64,000 bases of DNA from Salarchaeum sp. JOR-1 (GCF_007833275.1 NZ_CP042241.1:1860001-1924000); one strand, 5' to 3'; positions 34,481 to 42,682 are shown, counted from the first letter of the stretch. Numbers and translations: made by a program. Notes: generated by a model not told the origin, from the sequence alone.

Positions 34481-34816
34481 TTATGCCGTGGAGCCGACCG
34501 CTTGGATGCGTTCGATGTCCGCTTCCATGCGGATGCTGGCGGGGAGGTCGCGCTCCATCACGCGGCGCGCGAGGTCGTCGTGGCCGTGGATTTCGAGGCG
34601 GCGCTGGTAGACGGTGTAGTTCCACGCGCCGTACTGCTCGGACTCGTCTCCGTCGAGGGATTTGTACTGGGAGACGTAGTAGTTCTCGGGCGTGTCCGAG
34701 TGCGGGCCCTTGATTTCTGCGCCTTTCCGTCGTACGTTGTCGCGGATGTCCCGGACGACCCGTTCGAGGGTGTCTCGGTCCCCGCTCGTGAACGTGAGCT
34801 TAGTTACGAAGGTCAT
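34481..34816 (-). CDS. uS10-like ribosomal protein paralogue
   Basis: A 111-aa protein whose C-terminal half reads like ribosomal protein S10: YTVYQRRLEIHGHDD followed by ARRVMERDLPASIRMEADIERI, where S10 has its RLIDIHDP and LPAGVDVEI segments. The N-terminal half (VVRDIRDNVRRKGAEIKGPHSD) also follows the S10 helix and the KGP turn. The true haloarchaeal S10 is about 102 aa and lies in a translation-factor operon, so this is a paralogue. It could be an alternative ribosomal subunit or an RNA-binding regulator. Start at 34816 chosen because the S10-like strand begins at once. Confidence 0.75.
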   Translation of the reverse strand: MTFVTKLTFTSGDRDTLERVVRDIRDNVRRKGAEIKGPHSDTPENYYVSQYKSLDGDESEQYGAWNYTVYQRRLEIHGHDDLARRVMERDLPASIRMEADIERIQAVGSTA

Positions 34817-34912
34817 GGCTGGAACTGGGTAGTACGGTACGATGCAGTCCACCGTAAAAAGTCGTGTGCCTTCGCCGTCGCGTGCCACGCACTCGCGCGG
34901 GTCCGACATTCA

Positions 34913-34917
34913 CTTAA
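34913..34917 (+). promoter_or_regulatory. TATA-like box of the Nudix gene
   Basis: CTTAA in a CACTTAACCC context lies 25-29 nt before the ATG at 34942, consistent with a leaderless transcript. Confidence 0.4.
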
Positions 34918-34941
34918 CCCGGAGTCCAGTAACATTACGTA

Positions 34942-35418
34942 ATGACGGTTGAAGCAACCAGCGCCGGTGCGATCCTCTTTCGGGATACGCGAGGCCGGCG
35001 CGAATACCTCCTCCTCAAGAGCCGACCCGGCGATTGGGAGTTTCCCAAGGGCGGCGTCGAGGGGGACGAAGAACTCCAGCAGACGGCCATCCGTGAGGTT
35101 CAGGAGGAAGCCGGTATCGAGGACTTCAGACTCCTCGACGGCTTCCGCGACGACTACGACTACGTGTTCGAGGCAGGTGGCGACCGCATCCACAAGACCG
35201 TTCACCTCTTCATCGCGAAGTCGTACGAGGCCTCGGCAGAACTGTCGAGCGAACACTCCGACCTCCAGTGGCGCGACTACGAACAGGCAGTGAACACTAT
35301 CACGCAGGACGGCCCGCGCGACATCCTCCGGGACGCCCACGAGTTCATCGACGAGGAACTGGTGGACGACGCCGACGCCGACGCCGAGGGCGAGGCCGGC
35401 GTCGGACAGGAAGGGTAG
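34942..35418 (+). CDS. Nudix hydrolase (Ap4A-hydrolase-like)
   Basis: A 158-aa Nudix protein. The full Nudix box GX5EX7REUXEEXGU is at residues 37-59, ending REVQEEAGI. The N-terminus (SAGAILFRDTRGRREYLLLKS) and the segment after the box resemble bis(5'-nucleosyl)-tetraphosphatases. Acidic Asp/Glu-Ala-rich tail of about 20 residues. One base separates its stop from the GTG start of the next gene, so the two are cotranscribed. Confidence 0.88.
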   Translation: MTVEATSAGAILFRDTRGRREYLLLKSRPGDWEFPKGGVEGDEELQQTAIREVQEEAGIEDFRLLDGFRDDYDYVFEAGGDRIHKTVHLFIAKSYEASAELSSEHSDLQWRDYEQAVNTITQDGPRDILRDAHEFIDEELVDDADADAEGEAGVGQEG

Positions 35419-35419
35419 C

Positions 35420-36403
35420 GTGCCCGCGGAGTTCAGTTTCGAACTCCGCGTGTGCGCCGCGCTCGAAGCCGACTGGCCGCTCGACGACCGCGACACCGCG
35501 TCCTTCGTCGCGCGCCAGCTCGGGACGCAGCGGCGGCGCTGGGACACCCTGATTCTCGAAGTCGACCCCGAGGGGTTCGCGGCGCGCGCTCGGTTCGGCG
35601 GGAAGCGCCTCGACCCGAACCTGTTGTTCGTGTGCCGGCACGCGCCCGCGGACTGGCAGTACTACCGGGACGCGCTCCCGGCGGACGAGGTGCCGTGGCG
35701 GTACGTCCGCGAGACCATCCACCGCGGCGCGGCCCGCGGCGTGCTCGAAAAGCGAAAGCGCGGCGGCCGCATCGAACTCCGCCGGAAACACGCGTATCCG
35801 GACTGGGTGGAGCGCATCGTCGCGGTGGAGAACAAGCCCGACCTGGACGCGTCGGCGGCGCGCGCGCTCTCCGACCAACTGGAGCGGGACGTGGCGCTCG
35901 GGCTCGCGGACGAGGTCTGGGTGGCCACCGAGTCCGGAGAGCGCGTACTCTCCGAGGAGATGCCGGTCGAAGCGGGCATCCTCGTGTTCGAGGGCGGCGA
36001 GCCGGACGTGCGCTGGTACCCGCGCGCGCTCGGCCCCGAGCGTCCCGGCACCAGAATCCTCGACCGGGGGAGCGGCGCCTGCGAGTTCGAGTACGTGTCC
36101 GCCGAGCGGAAGGCGAAGCTCCGGTCGTGGCTCGCGGAGCGCGCGTACGAGCGAGGCTGGCGGTCGTACGCGGACACGATGCGGCCCGACTGCCGTTACT
36201 TCGACGTCCGGCGGGCGGGCGACGGCTACGTGCCGTACTGTCACGCGAAGGGGCGCGAACAGACCGCGAGCGAATGCGCGGGGTCGTGCGCGGAGTTCTC
36301 GCCGGAGCCGCCGGGGTGGCGACAACTGGGCTGGCCCATCGAGGGCGGGCCCGGGCAGACCGTCAAGCGCGTGCTGGACGACCGCAGAGCGCGGGAACGT
36401 TAG
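35420..36403 (+). CDS. Haloarchaeal DUF5787-type protein, possible Cys-rich PD-(D/E)XK nuclease
   Basis: A 327-aa protein with GTG start directly after the Nudix stop. Residues 125-170 look like a PD-(D/E)XK nuclease core: YPDWVERIVAVENKPDLD, with acidic D128, E137 and K139 in E-x-K spacing, then a helix with Q153, and the strand ADEVWVAT. Cysteines occur at 12, 72, 221, 258, 274, 286 and 290; the last four, in a C-x15-C-x11-C-x3-C pattern, could hold Zn or an Fe-S cluster as in Cas4/AddB nucleases. The nuclease reading is inference from motif pattern. Function unproven; no CRISPR genes are near. Confidence 0.7.
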   Translation: MPAEFSFELRVCAALEADWPLDDRDTASFVARQLGTQRRRWDTLILEVDPEGFAARARFGGKRLDPNLLFVCRHAPADWQYYRDALPADEVPWRYVRETIHRGAARGVLEKRKRGGRIELRRKHAYPDWVERIVAVENKPDLDASAARALSDQLERDVALGLADEVWVATESGERVLSEEMPVEAGILVFEGGEPDVRWYPRALGPERPGTRILDRGSGACEFEYVSAERKAKLRSWLAERAYERGWRSYADTMRPDCRYFDVRRAGDGYVPYCHAKGREQTASECAGSCAEFSPEPPGWRQLGWPIEGGPGQTVKRVLDDRRARER

Positions 36404-36879
36404 TCCGTGAGTTCGACGGCGTCACGGGCGACGGCGAGGCGGAACGTCGGGACGGTTCGATAGATGAGTTCGGCGACGCCCTTGCGTTCGAGCGTGCGGA
36501 GCGCGCGCCGTACCTCGCCGGTGTCGAAGTCGTCGTCGAACTCGTTTTCGAGGTCGTGGAGGACGCTGACGACGCTCTGTGAGCGCTCGTCGGGGCCGGC
36601 GAGCACGCCCAGAATCTGTTGTTCGAGGTCGCTGAGGTGGACGCGGAGCGGGTCGTCTTCCCCGACTTCCTCGCCGGTGACGATAGCGCGGGCCTCCGCC
36701 GTCGCGCGGATGAGGCTGTCCTCGTCGCGGTAGTAGTAGTCCTTGAGTTCGCCCTCGAGGAACTGGTGGACCTCGCTCCCCGACCCCATCCCCCAGCGCT
36801 CCTGGAGGGTCTTGTTCTTCGTGGGCTGGAGCTCCACGATGTCGGCGAGGCGCTCTCGGGCCTCCTCGGAGAGACTCAT
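36400..36879 (-). CDS. Haloarchaeal DUF5797-type winged-helix protein
   Basis: A 159-aa protein. The C-terminal 70 residues (QSVVSVLHDLENEF...GEVRRALRTLERKGVAELI) read as a winged helix; the N-terminal part has a second helical motif with QERWGMGSGSEVHQFLEGEL. The acidic middle contains a linker. Start at 36879 (MSLSEEARERL). It is convergent with the nuclease-like gene with a 4-bp overlap. Probably a DNA-binding regulator; target unknown. Confidence 0.72.
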   Translation of the reverse strand: MSLSEEARERLADIVELQPTKNKTLQERWGMGSGSEVHQFLEGELKDYYYRDEDSLIRATAEARAIVTGEEVGEDDPLRVHLSDLEQQILGVLAGPDERSQSVVSVLHDLENEFDDDFDTGEVRRALRTLERKGVAELIYRTVPTFRLAVARDAVELTD

Positions 36880-36964
36880 ACCCGAAGTCTCGCCGCGGGG
36901 GTATTTCGGCCTTCTGAAAGCCCCGAACCCAACCGTTATGCAGTCCGTCGCCGTGCTGCGAGGT

Positions 36965-37735
36965 ATGAGCGACCTCGTCGAACTCGACGTGTCGGAGGGC
37001 GTAGCGACGGTGACCGTGACTCGCCCGGAGAGCCTGAACAGCGTGGACGCGCCGACGCTAGACGCGCTCGCGGACGCGTTCGCGGACGCCGCGCGCCGGG
37101 ACGCCCGCGCGGTCGTACTCACGGGAGCGGGCGAGAAGGCGTTCGTCGCGGGCGCGGACATCGAGTACATGTCGGACATCGCGACGGCTGAAGCCGAGGC
37201 GTACGCGCGGAAGGGCCACGACCTCACGCGCGCCATCGAGGAGTTCCCCGCGCCCGTGGTCGCGGCTATCAACGGCTACGCGTTCGGCGGCGGGCTCGAA
37301 CTCGCGCTCGCCTGCGACCTCCGCGTCGCCTCCGAGCGCGCCGTGCTCGGGCAGACCGAAATCGACCTCGGCGTGATTCCGGGCTGGGGCGGCACCCAGC
37401 GTCTCCCCCGCCTCGTCGGCGACGAGACCGCGCGCCGCATGATTTACTTCGGCGACCGCATCGACGCGACCGACGCCTACGAGGAAGGCCTCGTCGGCGA
37501 CGTCGTCGCCCACGACGAGCTCCGCGAACACGCCCACAGCCTCGCCCGCGACCTCGCGGAGCAACCGGGGTTCGCGTTGGCCGCCGCGAAGGAAGCGATC
37601 AACGAAAGCCACCGCACCACGCTCGACGCCGGACTGGACTTCGAACGCCGCACCTGGGCGGGCCTGTTCGGCACGCCCGACCAGCGCGAGGGCATGGCGG
37701 CGTTCCTCGAAGACCGCGACCCCGACTTCGACTAA
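36965..37735 (+). CDS. Enoyl-CoA hydratase/isomerase-family protein
   Basis: A 256-aa crotonase. The oxyanion-hole segments are AFVAGADIEYM (about residues 59-69) and NGYAFGGGLELALACDLRVAS (about 103-123), and both catalytic Glu positions (GGLELA and GQTEIDLGVIPGWGG) are present, so true enoyl-CoA hydration of short or medium chains is likely. It starts 85 bp from the divergent regulator gene, and its 3' neighbours are unrelated. Confidence 0.9.
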   Translation: MSDLVELDVSEGVATVTVTRPESLNSVDAPTLDALADAFADAARRDARAVVLTGAGEKAFVAGADIEYMSDIATAEAEAYARKGHDLTRAIEEFPAPVVAAINGYAFGGGLELALACDLRVASERAVLGQTEIDLGVIPGWGGTQRLPRLVGDETARRMIYFGDRIDATDAYEEGLVGDVVAHDELREHAHSLARDLAEQPGFALAAAKEAINESHRTTLDAGLDFERRTWAGLFGTPDQREGMAAFLEDRDPDFD

Positions 37736-37766
37736 GAACTAAGGCGGATGCGCGCGACCGTCCAGT

Positions 37767-38024
37767 ATGGCAACTCGTATCAAGCTGAACGAACTCGACG
37801 ACGCGCTCGACGGGCTTCCGTACCCGCTCACGCACGGCGGCGCGGTCGAGGAACTCGACGGCTACGTCCTCCAGTACGCGGACGGCGAGGAACCGCTCGC
37901 TGACGTGGTCGAGCGTTCCGACGAGGACGTGTTCGACGACCCGAGCATGCTCGACGCCGAGATTCGGAACAACCTCCCGACGGAGGCCGTCGGCGAACCC
38001 GGGCAGTCCGAAGGAGAGGGCTGA
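37767..38024 (+). CDS. Small haloarchaeal DUF5789-type protein
   Basis: An 85-aa acidic protein: an N-terminal strand (RIKLNELDDALDGLPYP), a central helix-strand region and an acidic disordered tail. The pattern belongs to a family seen only in haloarchaea. It is 31 bp after the hydratase gene and 38 bp before tfs, on the same strand. Function unknown. Confidence 0.72.
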   Translation: MATRIKLNELDDALDGLPYPLTHGGAVEELDGYVLQYADGEEPLADVVERSDEDVFDDPSMLDAEIRNNLPTEAVGEPGQSEGEG

Positions 38025-38062
38025 ATCCGGGGGCTTAACTGACGACGCCCGCTAGGGCGGGC

Positions 38063-38374
38063 ATGGAATTCTGCGACGACTGCGGCTCGATGATGCACGC
38101 GGAGGACGACCTCTGGGTGTGTGACTCCTGCGGGCACAAGCAGCCGAAGGATCCAGACGCGAACTACGTGCTCTCCGAGGAACAGGAAGCCAGCGACGTC
38201 ATCGAGACGGACGGCGAGAACAACGGCCTTCCGACCACGGACGCGCGCTGCCCGGAGTGCGGGAACGACGAGGCCTACTGGTACATGCAGCAGATTCGGG
38301 CGGCCGACGAGTCCGAGACGCGCTTCTTCGTCTGCACCGAGTGCGAGCACACCTGGCGCGAAGACGACAACTGA
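38063..38374 (+). CDS. tfs: Transcription elongation factor S (archaeal TFS)
   Basis: A 103-aa RNA-cleavage-stimulating factor of RNA polymerase. It has two zinc ribbons: C4, C7, C20, C23 at the N-terminus (Rpb9-like) and C63, C66, C91, C94 at the C-terminus (TFIIS-like). The catalytic Asp-Glu pair D82-E83 (RAADESETRF) is intact, so it should rescue stalled polymerase. Length is standard for TFS. Confidence 0.95.
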   Translation: MEFCDDCGSMMHAEDDLWVCDSCGHKQPKDPDANYVLSEEQEASDVIETDGENNGLPTTDARCPECGNDEAYWYMQQIRAADESETRFFVCTECEHTWREDDN

Positions 38375-38400
38375 GCGCCGCGTTCCGCGCGCCGGCGCCG

Positions 38401-38856
38401 TTACTCGGCGTGTTCTTTCTTGAGTGAGAGCGCAGTTCGGTCGAACTCGCAGACGACCTCGTCGTCCTGATTCAGGGCTTCGACGTGCATCGTGACGATG
38501 CCGCGTTCCCCGTCGCTGGTCTCGCGCTTGTCCGTCACGGTGCTTCGAGCGGTGATGGTGTCACCGTGGAAGACGGGCTGGGGGTGTTCGACGTTGTCGT
38601 AGGAGAGGTTCGCGACGATGGTGCCGTCGGTCGTGTCGGGGATGGTGAGGCCGACGGCGAGGCTCATCGTGTAGAGGCCGTTGACCAGGCGTTCGCCGAA
38701 CTCGGTGTCGTCGGCGAACTCGGCGTCGAGGTGGAGCGGCTGCTGGTTCATCGTCATGTCGCAGAACCGCTGGTTGTCGGACTCGCTGACGGTGCGGGAC
38801 TTCCGGTGTTCGATGGTTTCGCCGACCTCGAACTCCTCGTAGTACTTCCCGGCCAT
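38401..38856 (-). CDS. MaoC-family dehydratase, candidate mesaconyl-CoA hydratase
   Basis: A 151-aa single hot-dog-fold hydratase. It has the MaoC active-site Asp/His helix region (RFCDMTMNQQPLHLDAEFA) and the NGLYTMSLAVGL helix. In haloarchaea, short MaoC proteins next to CitE-like lyases act as mesaconyl-CoA hydratase in the methylaspartate cycle; here a CitE-like lyase starts 200 bp away on the other strand and glutamate dehydrogenase follows it. R-specific enoyl-CoA hydratase is the main alternative. Sequence alone does not settle the substrate. Confidence 0.78.
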   Translation of the reverse strand: MAGKYYEEFEVGETIEHRKSRTVSESDNQRFCDMTMNQQPLHLDAEFADDTEFGERLVNGLYTMSLAVGLTIPDTTDGTIVANLSYDNVEHPQPVFHGDTITARSTVTDKRETSDGERGIVTMHVEALNQDDEVVCEFDRTALSLKKEHAE

Positions 38857-39055
38857 ACCGGAGTGGTCGCGAGTCGGGGAGAAAAACCCCGGCGGTTCGA
38901 ACGGCAGCCACCCGTTCCGGCGTCAGAACTCCAGTATCTGGGCGTGCTGTCTCTCGACGCGCACGAGCGCCCCGCTCGGCGCGCCGGTCGCGGCACTCGC
39001 TGTCGCGCTGCTCGCGCGCCGCGACAACTAAGCCGCCTCGGCGTCTGTTCGCGGT

Positions 39056-39901
39056 ATGGTTCGACGCAGTCTCCTGTTCACGCCCGGCGACCGGCCGGAG
39101 ATGATGCGGAAAGCTCCAGAGTCAGGTTCTGACGTGGTCGTGTTCGACCTCGAAGACGCGGTCGCGCCCGACGAGAAGGACGTGGCGCGCGCGACAGTCT
39201 CGGACGTGCTTACCGCGCCGGGGTTCCACCCCGACTGCGAGGTGTGCGTGCGCGTGAACTCGATCGGCGTCGCGGCGGACGACGACGTGGCGGCGCTCGA
39301 ATCCGCCGACGACCACGTCGATTCGGTGATGCTGCCGAAGGTGGCGGACGCGGACGACGTGCGGACGCTCGGACGCCTGCTGGACGAGCACGGCGTCGAC
39401 GCGGACGTGATTGCGCTCGTGGAGTCCGCGGCGGGCGTGCTGAACGCGCAGGAGATAGCGGCGGCGGATGCGGCGACGGCGGTCGCGTTCGGCGCGGAAG
39501 ACCTCTCGGCCGACATCGGTGCGACCCGCACCGACGAGGGAACGGAAGTCCTGCACGCGCGCGAGCACGTCGTTCTCGCCGCGGCGGCGGCGGGCGTGGA
39601 CGCCATCGACACCGTCTACACGGACATCGATGACGCCGACGGCATGCGCGAGGAGACGGCGTTCGCGGCGGGACTGGGGTACGACGGGAAGCTGGCCATC
39701 CATCCGGCGCAGATCGAACCAATTCACGACGCGTTCCGTCCCGACCCCGACGATGTCGAGTGGGCGGAGCGCGTGCTGGCGGCGAAGTCCGAGGCGGACG
39801 CCGAGGGCCGCGGCGTGTTCCGGGTTGACGGCGAGATGGTGGACGCACCACTCGTCGCGCAGGCGGAGCGCATCGTCGCCCGCGCCAACGCGGAGGATTA
39901 A
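39056..39901 (+). CDS. CitE-like lyase (HpcH/HpaI aldolase family), candidate beta-methylmalyl-CoA lyase
   Basis: A 281-aa TIM-barrel lyase with RRSLLFTPGDRPEMM at the N-terminus, the metal-site segment VVVFDLEDAVAPDEK (Glu/Asp Mg2+ ligands), and the KLAIHPAQIEPIHDAF ending typical of CitE-like proteins. There are no citrate-lyase alpha or gamma subunits nearby, so a citrate lyase role is unlikely. Together with the MaoC hydratase and glutamate dehydrogenase it fits the malyl-CoA-forming end of the methylaspartate cycle (beta-methylmalyl-CoA to glyoxylate and propionyl-CoA). Confidence 0.83.
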   Translation: MVRRSLLFTPGDRPEMMRKAPESGSDVVVFDLEDAVAPDEKDVARATVSDVLTAPGFHPDCEVCVRVNSIGVAADDDVAALESADDHVDSVMLPKVADADDVRTLGRLLDEHGVDADVIALVESAAGVLNAQEIAAADAATAVAFGAEDLSADIGATRTDEGTEVLHAREHVVLAAAAAGVDAIDTVYTDIDDADGMREETAFAAGLGYDGKLAIHPAQIEPIHDAFRPDPDDVEWAERVLAAKSEADAEGRGVFRVDGEMVDAPLVAQAERIVARANAED

Positions 39902-39940
39902 ACGCCGTACATAAACTGGTACCATACGAAAGCCACCACG

Positions 39941-39948
39941 CTTATTCT
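39941..39948 (+). promoter_or_regulatory. TATA box of the glutamate dehydrogenase gene
   Basis: CTTATTCT lies 24-31 nt before the ATG at 39972. It would be only a few nt from an alternative upstream GTG at 39951, so the ATG is the better start. Confidence 0.6.
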
Positions 39949-39971
39949 CGGTGGGGAAATCGGTTCAATCG

Positions 39972-41228
39972 ATGAGCGAGTCCAATCCGTTCGAGAACCT
40001 GCAGGAGCAGATAGAGGACGCCGCCGCCCACCTACCCGACGGCGTCGGCGACGACGTGATCGAACGCATCAAGAACCCCGAGCGCGTGCTGGAGATGAAC
40101 CTCACCGTCGACCTGGACGACGGCAGCATCGAGACATTCCGCGCCTACCGCTCGCAGTTCAACGGCGACCGCGGTCCCTACAAGGGCGGCATCCGCTACC
40201 ACCCCGGCGTCACTCGAGACGAGGTAAAAGCCCTCTCCGGGTGGATGGTGTACAAGTGCGCCGTCGTCGACATCCCCTACGGCGGCGGGAAGGGCGGCAT
40301 CGTCGTCGACCCCAGCGAGTACTCTACGAGCGAACTCGAACGCCTCACGCGGTCGTTCGCGAAGGAGCTCCGACCGTTCATCGGCGAGGACAAGGACATC
40401 CCCGCGCCCGACGTGAACACCGGCCAGCGCGAGATGAACTGGATCAAGGACACCTACGAGAAACTCGAAAACACCACCGAACCCGGCGTCATCACCGGGA
40501 AGTCCATCGAGAACGGCGGGAGCGAGGGGCGCGTCGAAGCCACCGGCCGCTCTACGATGCTCGCCGCGCGCGAGGTCTTCGACTACCTCGATAAAGACCT
40601 CGACGGCGCCACCGTCGCCGTCCAGGGATACGGGAACGCCGGCTGGATAGCCGCGAAACTCCTCGACGAACAGGGCGCGTCGGTCGTCGCCGTCAGCGAC
40701 TCCAGCGGCGGTATTCACGACCCCGAGGGTATCGACCCCGTCGCAGTCAAGGAGTTCAAGAACGACACCGGGAACGTCACCGGCTACAGCGACACCGAGG
40801 AACTCACCAACCGCGACCTCCTCACGCTCGACGTCGACCTCCTCGTGCCCGCCGCCCTCGAAAACGCAATCGACGAAGCCATCGCCCGCGACGTCCGGGC
40901 GGACGTCGTCGTCGAAGCCGCCAACGGCCCCCTCACCCCTGACGCCGACGACGTCCTCCAGAACTCCGACGTCGCCGTCGTCCCCGACATCCTCGCGAAC
41001 GCCGGCGGCGTGACGGTGAGCTACTTCGAATGGGTGCAGAACCGCCAGCGCTTCTCCTGGACGGAAGACCGCGTCAACGACGAGCTCGAACGCGTCATCA
41101 CCGACGCCTTCGACGAACTCACCCACGCCTACGAAACCCTCGACCTCCCCAGCCTCCGCATCGCCGCCTACGTCGTCGCCATCCAGCGCGTCGTGGACGC
41201 CTACACGGGCAACGGGAACTGGCCCTGA
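39972..41228 (+). CDS. Glutamate dehydrogenase
   Basis: A 418-aa hexameric-type Glu/Leu/Phe/Val dehydrogenase. The catalytic region includes [11 protein letters not shown] and [17 protein letters not shown] (substrate and catalytic Lys), and the Rossmann motif is [14 protein letters not shown]. Length and motifs match archaeal GDH. It interconverts glutamate and 2-oxoglutarate plus ammonia; in the methylaspartate cycle glutamate is the entry point, which fits the two preceding genes. It is followed by the hairpin array. Confidence 0.94.
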   Translation: MSESNPFENLQEQIEDAAAHLPDGVGDDVIERIKNPERVLEMNLTVDLDDGSIETFRAYRSQFNGDRGPYKGGIRYHPGVTRDEVKALSGWMVYKCAVVDIPYGGGKGGIVVDPSEYSTSELERLTRSFAKELRPFIGEDKDIPAPDVNTGQREMNWIKDTYEKLENTTEPGVITGKSIENGGSEGRVEATGRSTMLAAREVFDYLDKDLDGATVAVQGYGNAGWIAAKLLDEQGASVVAVSDSSGGIHDPEGIDPVAVKEFKNDTGNVTGYSDTEELTNRDLLTLDVDLLVPAALENAIDEAIARDVRADVVVEAANGPLTPDADDVLQNSDVAVVPDILANAGGVTVSYFEWVQNRQRFSWTEDRVNDELERVITDAFDELTHAYETLDLPSLRIAAYVVAIQRVVDAYTGNGNWP

Positions 41229-41607
41229 AAGTCGTCGCGAGACCGAAGGTCTCGCTGGATCCCGAAAATCTCCGATTTTCGAGGACCCTCAGCCCGACGC
41301 GGAGCGTCGGGCTGACCTGCCTGGCAGACGCTTCGCGTCTGCCTGCATCGTCCAGAATCTCTGATTCTGGAGACCTTTTCATGCCGGGACGAGTCGCGGA
41401 GCGACTCTCCCGGCGCAGGGAATCTCCGATTCTCGGTCGTCCCACCCTGGCCAGTCGTCGGAGCGGTGCTCCGACGTGCTCGCGTTCGCTTCGCTCACGC
41501 GAACGTCGGCGGACGCAAGCGGGCGACTGCGTCGCCCGCGGCATCGCGACGAACGAAACCGCACCGCCAACCGCGCCGCGACCGCCACCGTACCCCGGCC
41601 GTTTTGG
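41229..41607. other. 379-bp convergent intergenic region made almost wholly of hairpins
   Basis: No coding frame with normal composition. Between 41237 and 41539 ten inverted repeats follow one another with gaps of 1-42 bp; see the repeat entry. The remaining 70 bp before the aldo-keto reductase stop are GC-rich without clear structure. Flanking genes are convergent, so any promoter role is unlikely unless the region is itself transcribed as an RNA. Confidence 0.8.
41237..41539. repeat. Array of ten consecutive inverted repeats with mostly 3-nt loops
   Basis: Positions and loops: 41237-41255 (8-bp stem, GAA), 41263-41281 (8 bp, TCC), 41289-41315 (12 bp, GGA), 41323-41343 (9 bp, TTC), 41351-41371 (9 bp, TCT), 41383-41414 (14 bp with one bulged C, GGA), 41418-41434 (7 bp with one G-T, TCC), 41456-41476 (9 bp, GGT), 41483-41505 (7 bp, 9-nt loop), 41519-41539 (9 bp, TGC). 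Stem sequences differ from one another, so it is repetition of structure, not of sequence. Two such hairpins of the same design occur singly elsewhere (6712-6730, 12894-12912). Confidence 0.9.
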
Positions 41608-42585
41608 TTACTGGTGGCCGCTGACGGGCACGGGCTGGTAGGGTTCTTCGAGGTAGTCGATGTCGGAGTCGCTCAGTTTGATGTCGAGGGCTTCGACGGC
41701 GTCTTCAAGGTGTTCGACGCTGGTGGTTCCGACGATGGGGGCGTCCACCCAGTCCTTGTGGAGCACCCACGCGAGGCTGATCTGGGCCATCGTCACGCCC
41801 TTCTCTGCGGCGAGTTCTTCGACGCGTTCGTTGATTTCGAGGCCGCCGCCCTCCCGATAGGGGTGTTCGTACATGTGTTCTTCCGTCTCGCCACGCGTGG
41901 TGGCGTCGATGTCCTCGTGGGGGCGGGTGAGGAAGCCGCGCGCGAGCGGACTCCACGGCAGCACGCCGACGCCTTTCTTCTGCGTGTAGGGCAGCATCTC
42001 GCGCTCCTCCTCGCGGTACGCGAGGTTGTAGTGGTTCTGCATCGTCGCGAACCGTTCGAGGTCGAGCGCGTCGCTCGTGTGCAGCGCGTCGGCGAACTGG
42101 TGCGTCCACATCGAGGACGCGCCGACGTACCGCGCGTCCCCGCGGCGGACGGCGTCGTCGAGCGCGCGCAGCGTCTGCTCGATGGGCGTGTCGTAGTCCC
42201 AGCGGTGAATCTGGTAGAGGTCGACGGTATCCATGCCCAGTCGGTCGAGGGAGTTCGAGAGCTCCTGCTCGACGGCTTTCCGGCTGAGACCGCCCGCGTT
42301 CGGATTGTCGTCGTCCATCTGGAAGAATGCCTTCGTCGCGACGACCTGCGAATCCCGATCATACTCGGAGAGTACGTCCCCAAGCACGCGCTCGGACTCG
42401 CCGTTCGAGTACATGTTCGCGGTGTCGAAGAAGTTGATGCCGAGGTCGATTGCGCGCTCGATGATCTCCCGGGATTCCTCCTCGTCGAGCACCCACTCGC
42501 GCCACTCCGGGGTGCCGAAGCTCATGCAACCGAGGCAGATGCGGCTGACGTCCATGCCCGTGTCGCCGAGGGTCGTGTACTCCAT
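41608..42585 (-). CDS. Aldo/keto reductase
   Basis: A 325-aa TIM-barrel oxidoreductase. The catalytic tetrad is visible: Asp in INFFDTANMYSNG, Tyr in the same segment, Lys in VVATKAFF, and His in LYQIHRWDYDTP. NADPH-binding segments near the C-terminus (IVGTTSVEHLEDAVEALD) are present. Resembles the YajO/PdxI and Kv-beta-like group. Start at 42585 gives MEYTTLGDTGMDVSRICLG, the family N-terminus. Substrate unknown. Confidence 0.9.
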   Translation of the reverse strand: MEYTTLGDTGMDVSRICLGCMSFGTPEWREWVLDEEESREIIERAIDLGINFFDTANMYSNGESERVLGDVLSEYDRDSQVVATKAFFQMDDDNPNAGGLSRKAVEQELSNSLDRLGMDTVDLYQIHRWDYDTPIEQTLRALDDAVRRGDARYVGASSMWTHQFADALHTSDALDLERFATMQNHYNLAYREEEREMLPYTQKKGVGVLPWSPLARGFLTRPHEDIDATTRGETEEHMYEHPYREGGGLEINERVEELAAEKGVTMAQISLAWVLHKDWVDAPIVGTTSVEHLEDAVEALDIKLSDSDIDYLEEPYQPVPVSGHQ

Positions 42586-42682
42586 ACGCGAGTGTCTCGC
42601 GCCGCCGTCAAGAAGCCTTCCGCGTCCCGGCAAGCGCGTCCGTCGCGCGTGGACTTTTGGGGGCGAGCGTCGAGAGGCAGGT

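Noticed and set aside
35420-36403. Cas4 or AddB
   Set aside because: The Cys pattern and length differ from Cas4, and there is no helicase domain; only a general nuclease resemblance can be supported.
39056-39901. Citrate lyase beta subunit
   Set aside because: No citrate lyase alpha, gamma or ligase genes are present; neighbours suit a malyl-CoA-type lyase better.
41237-41539. CRISPR array or rho-type terminator
   Set aside because: There are no direct repeats; stems differ in sequence. Termination alone does not explain ten hairpins.
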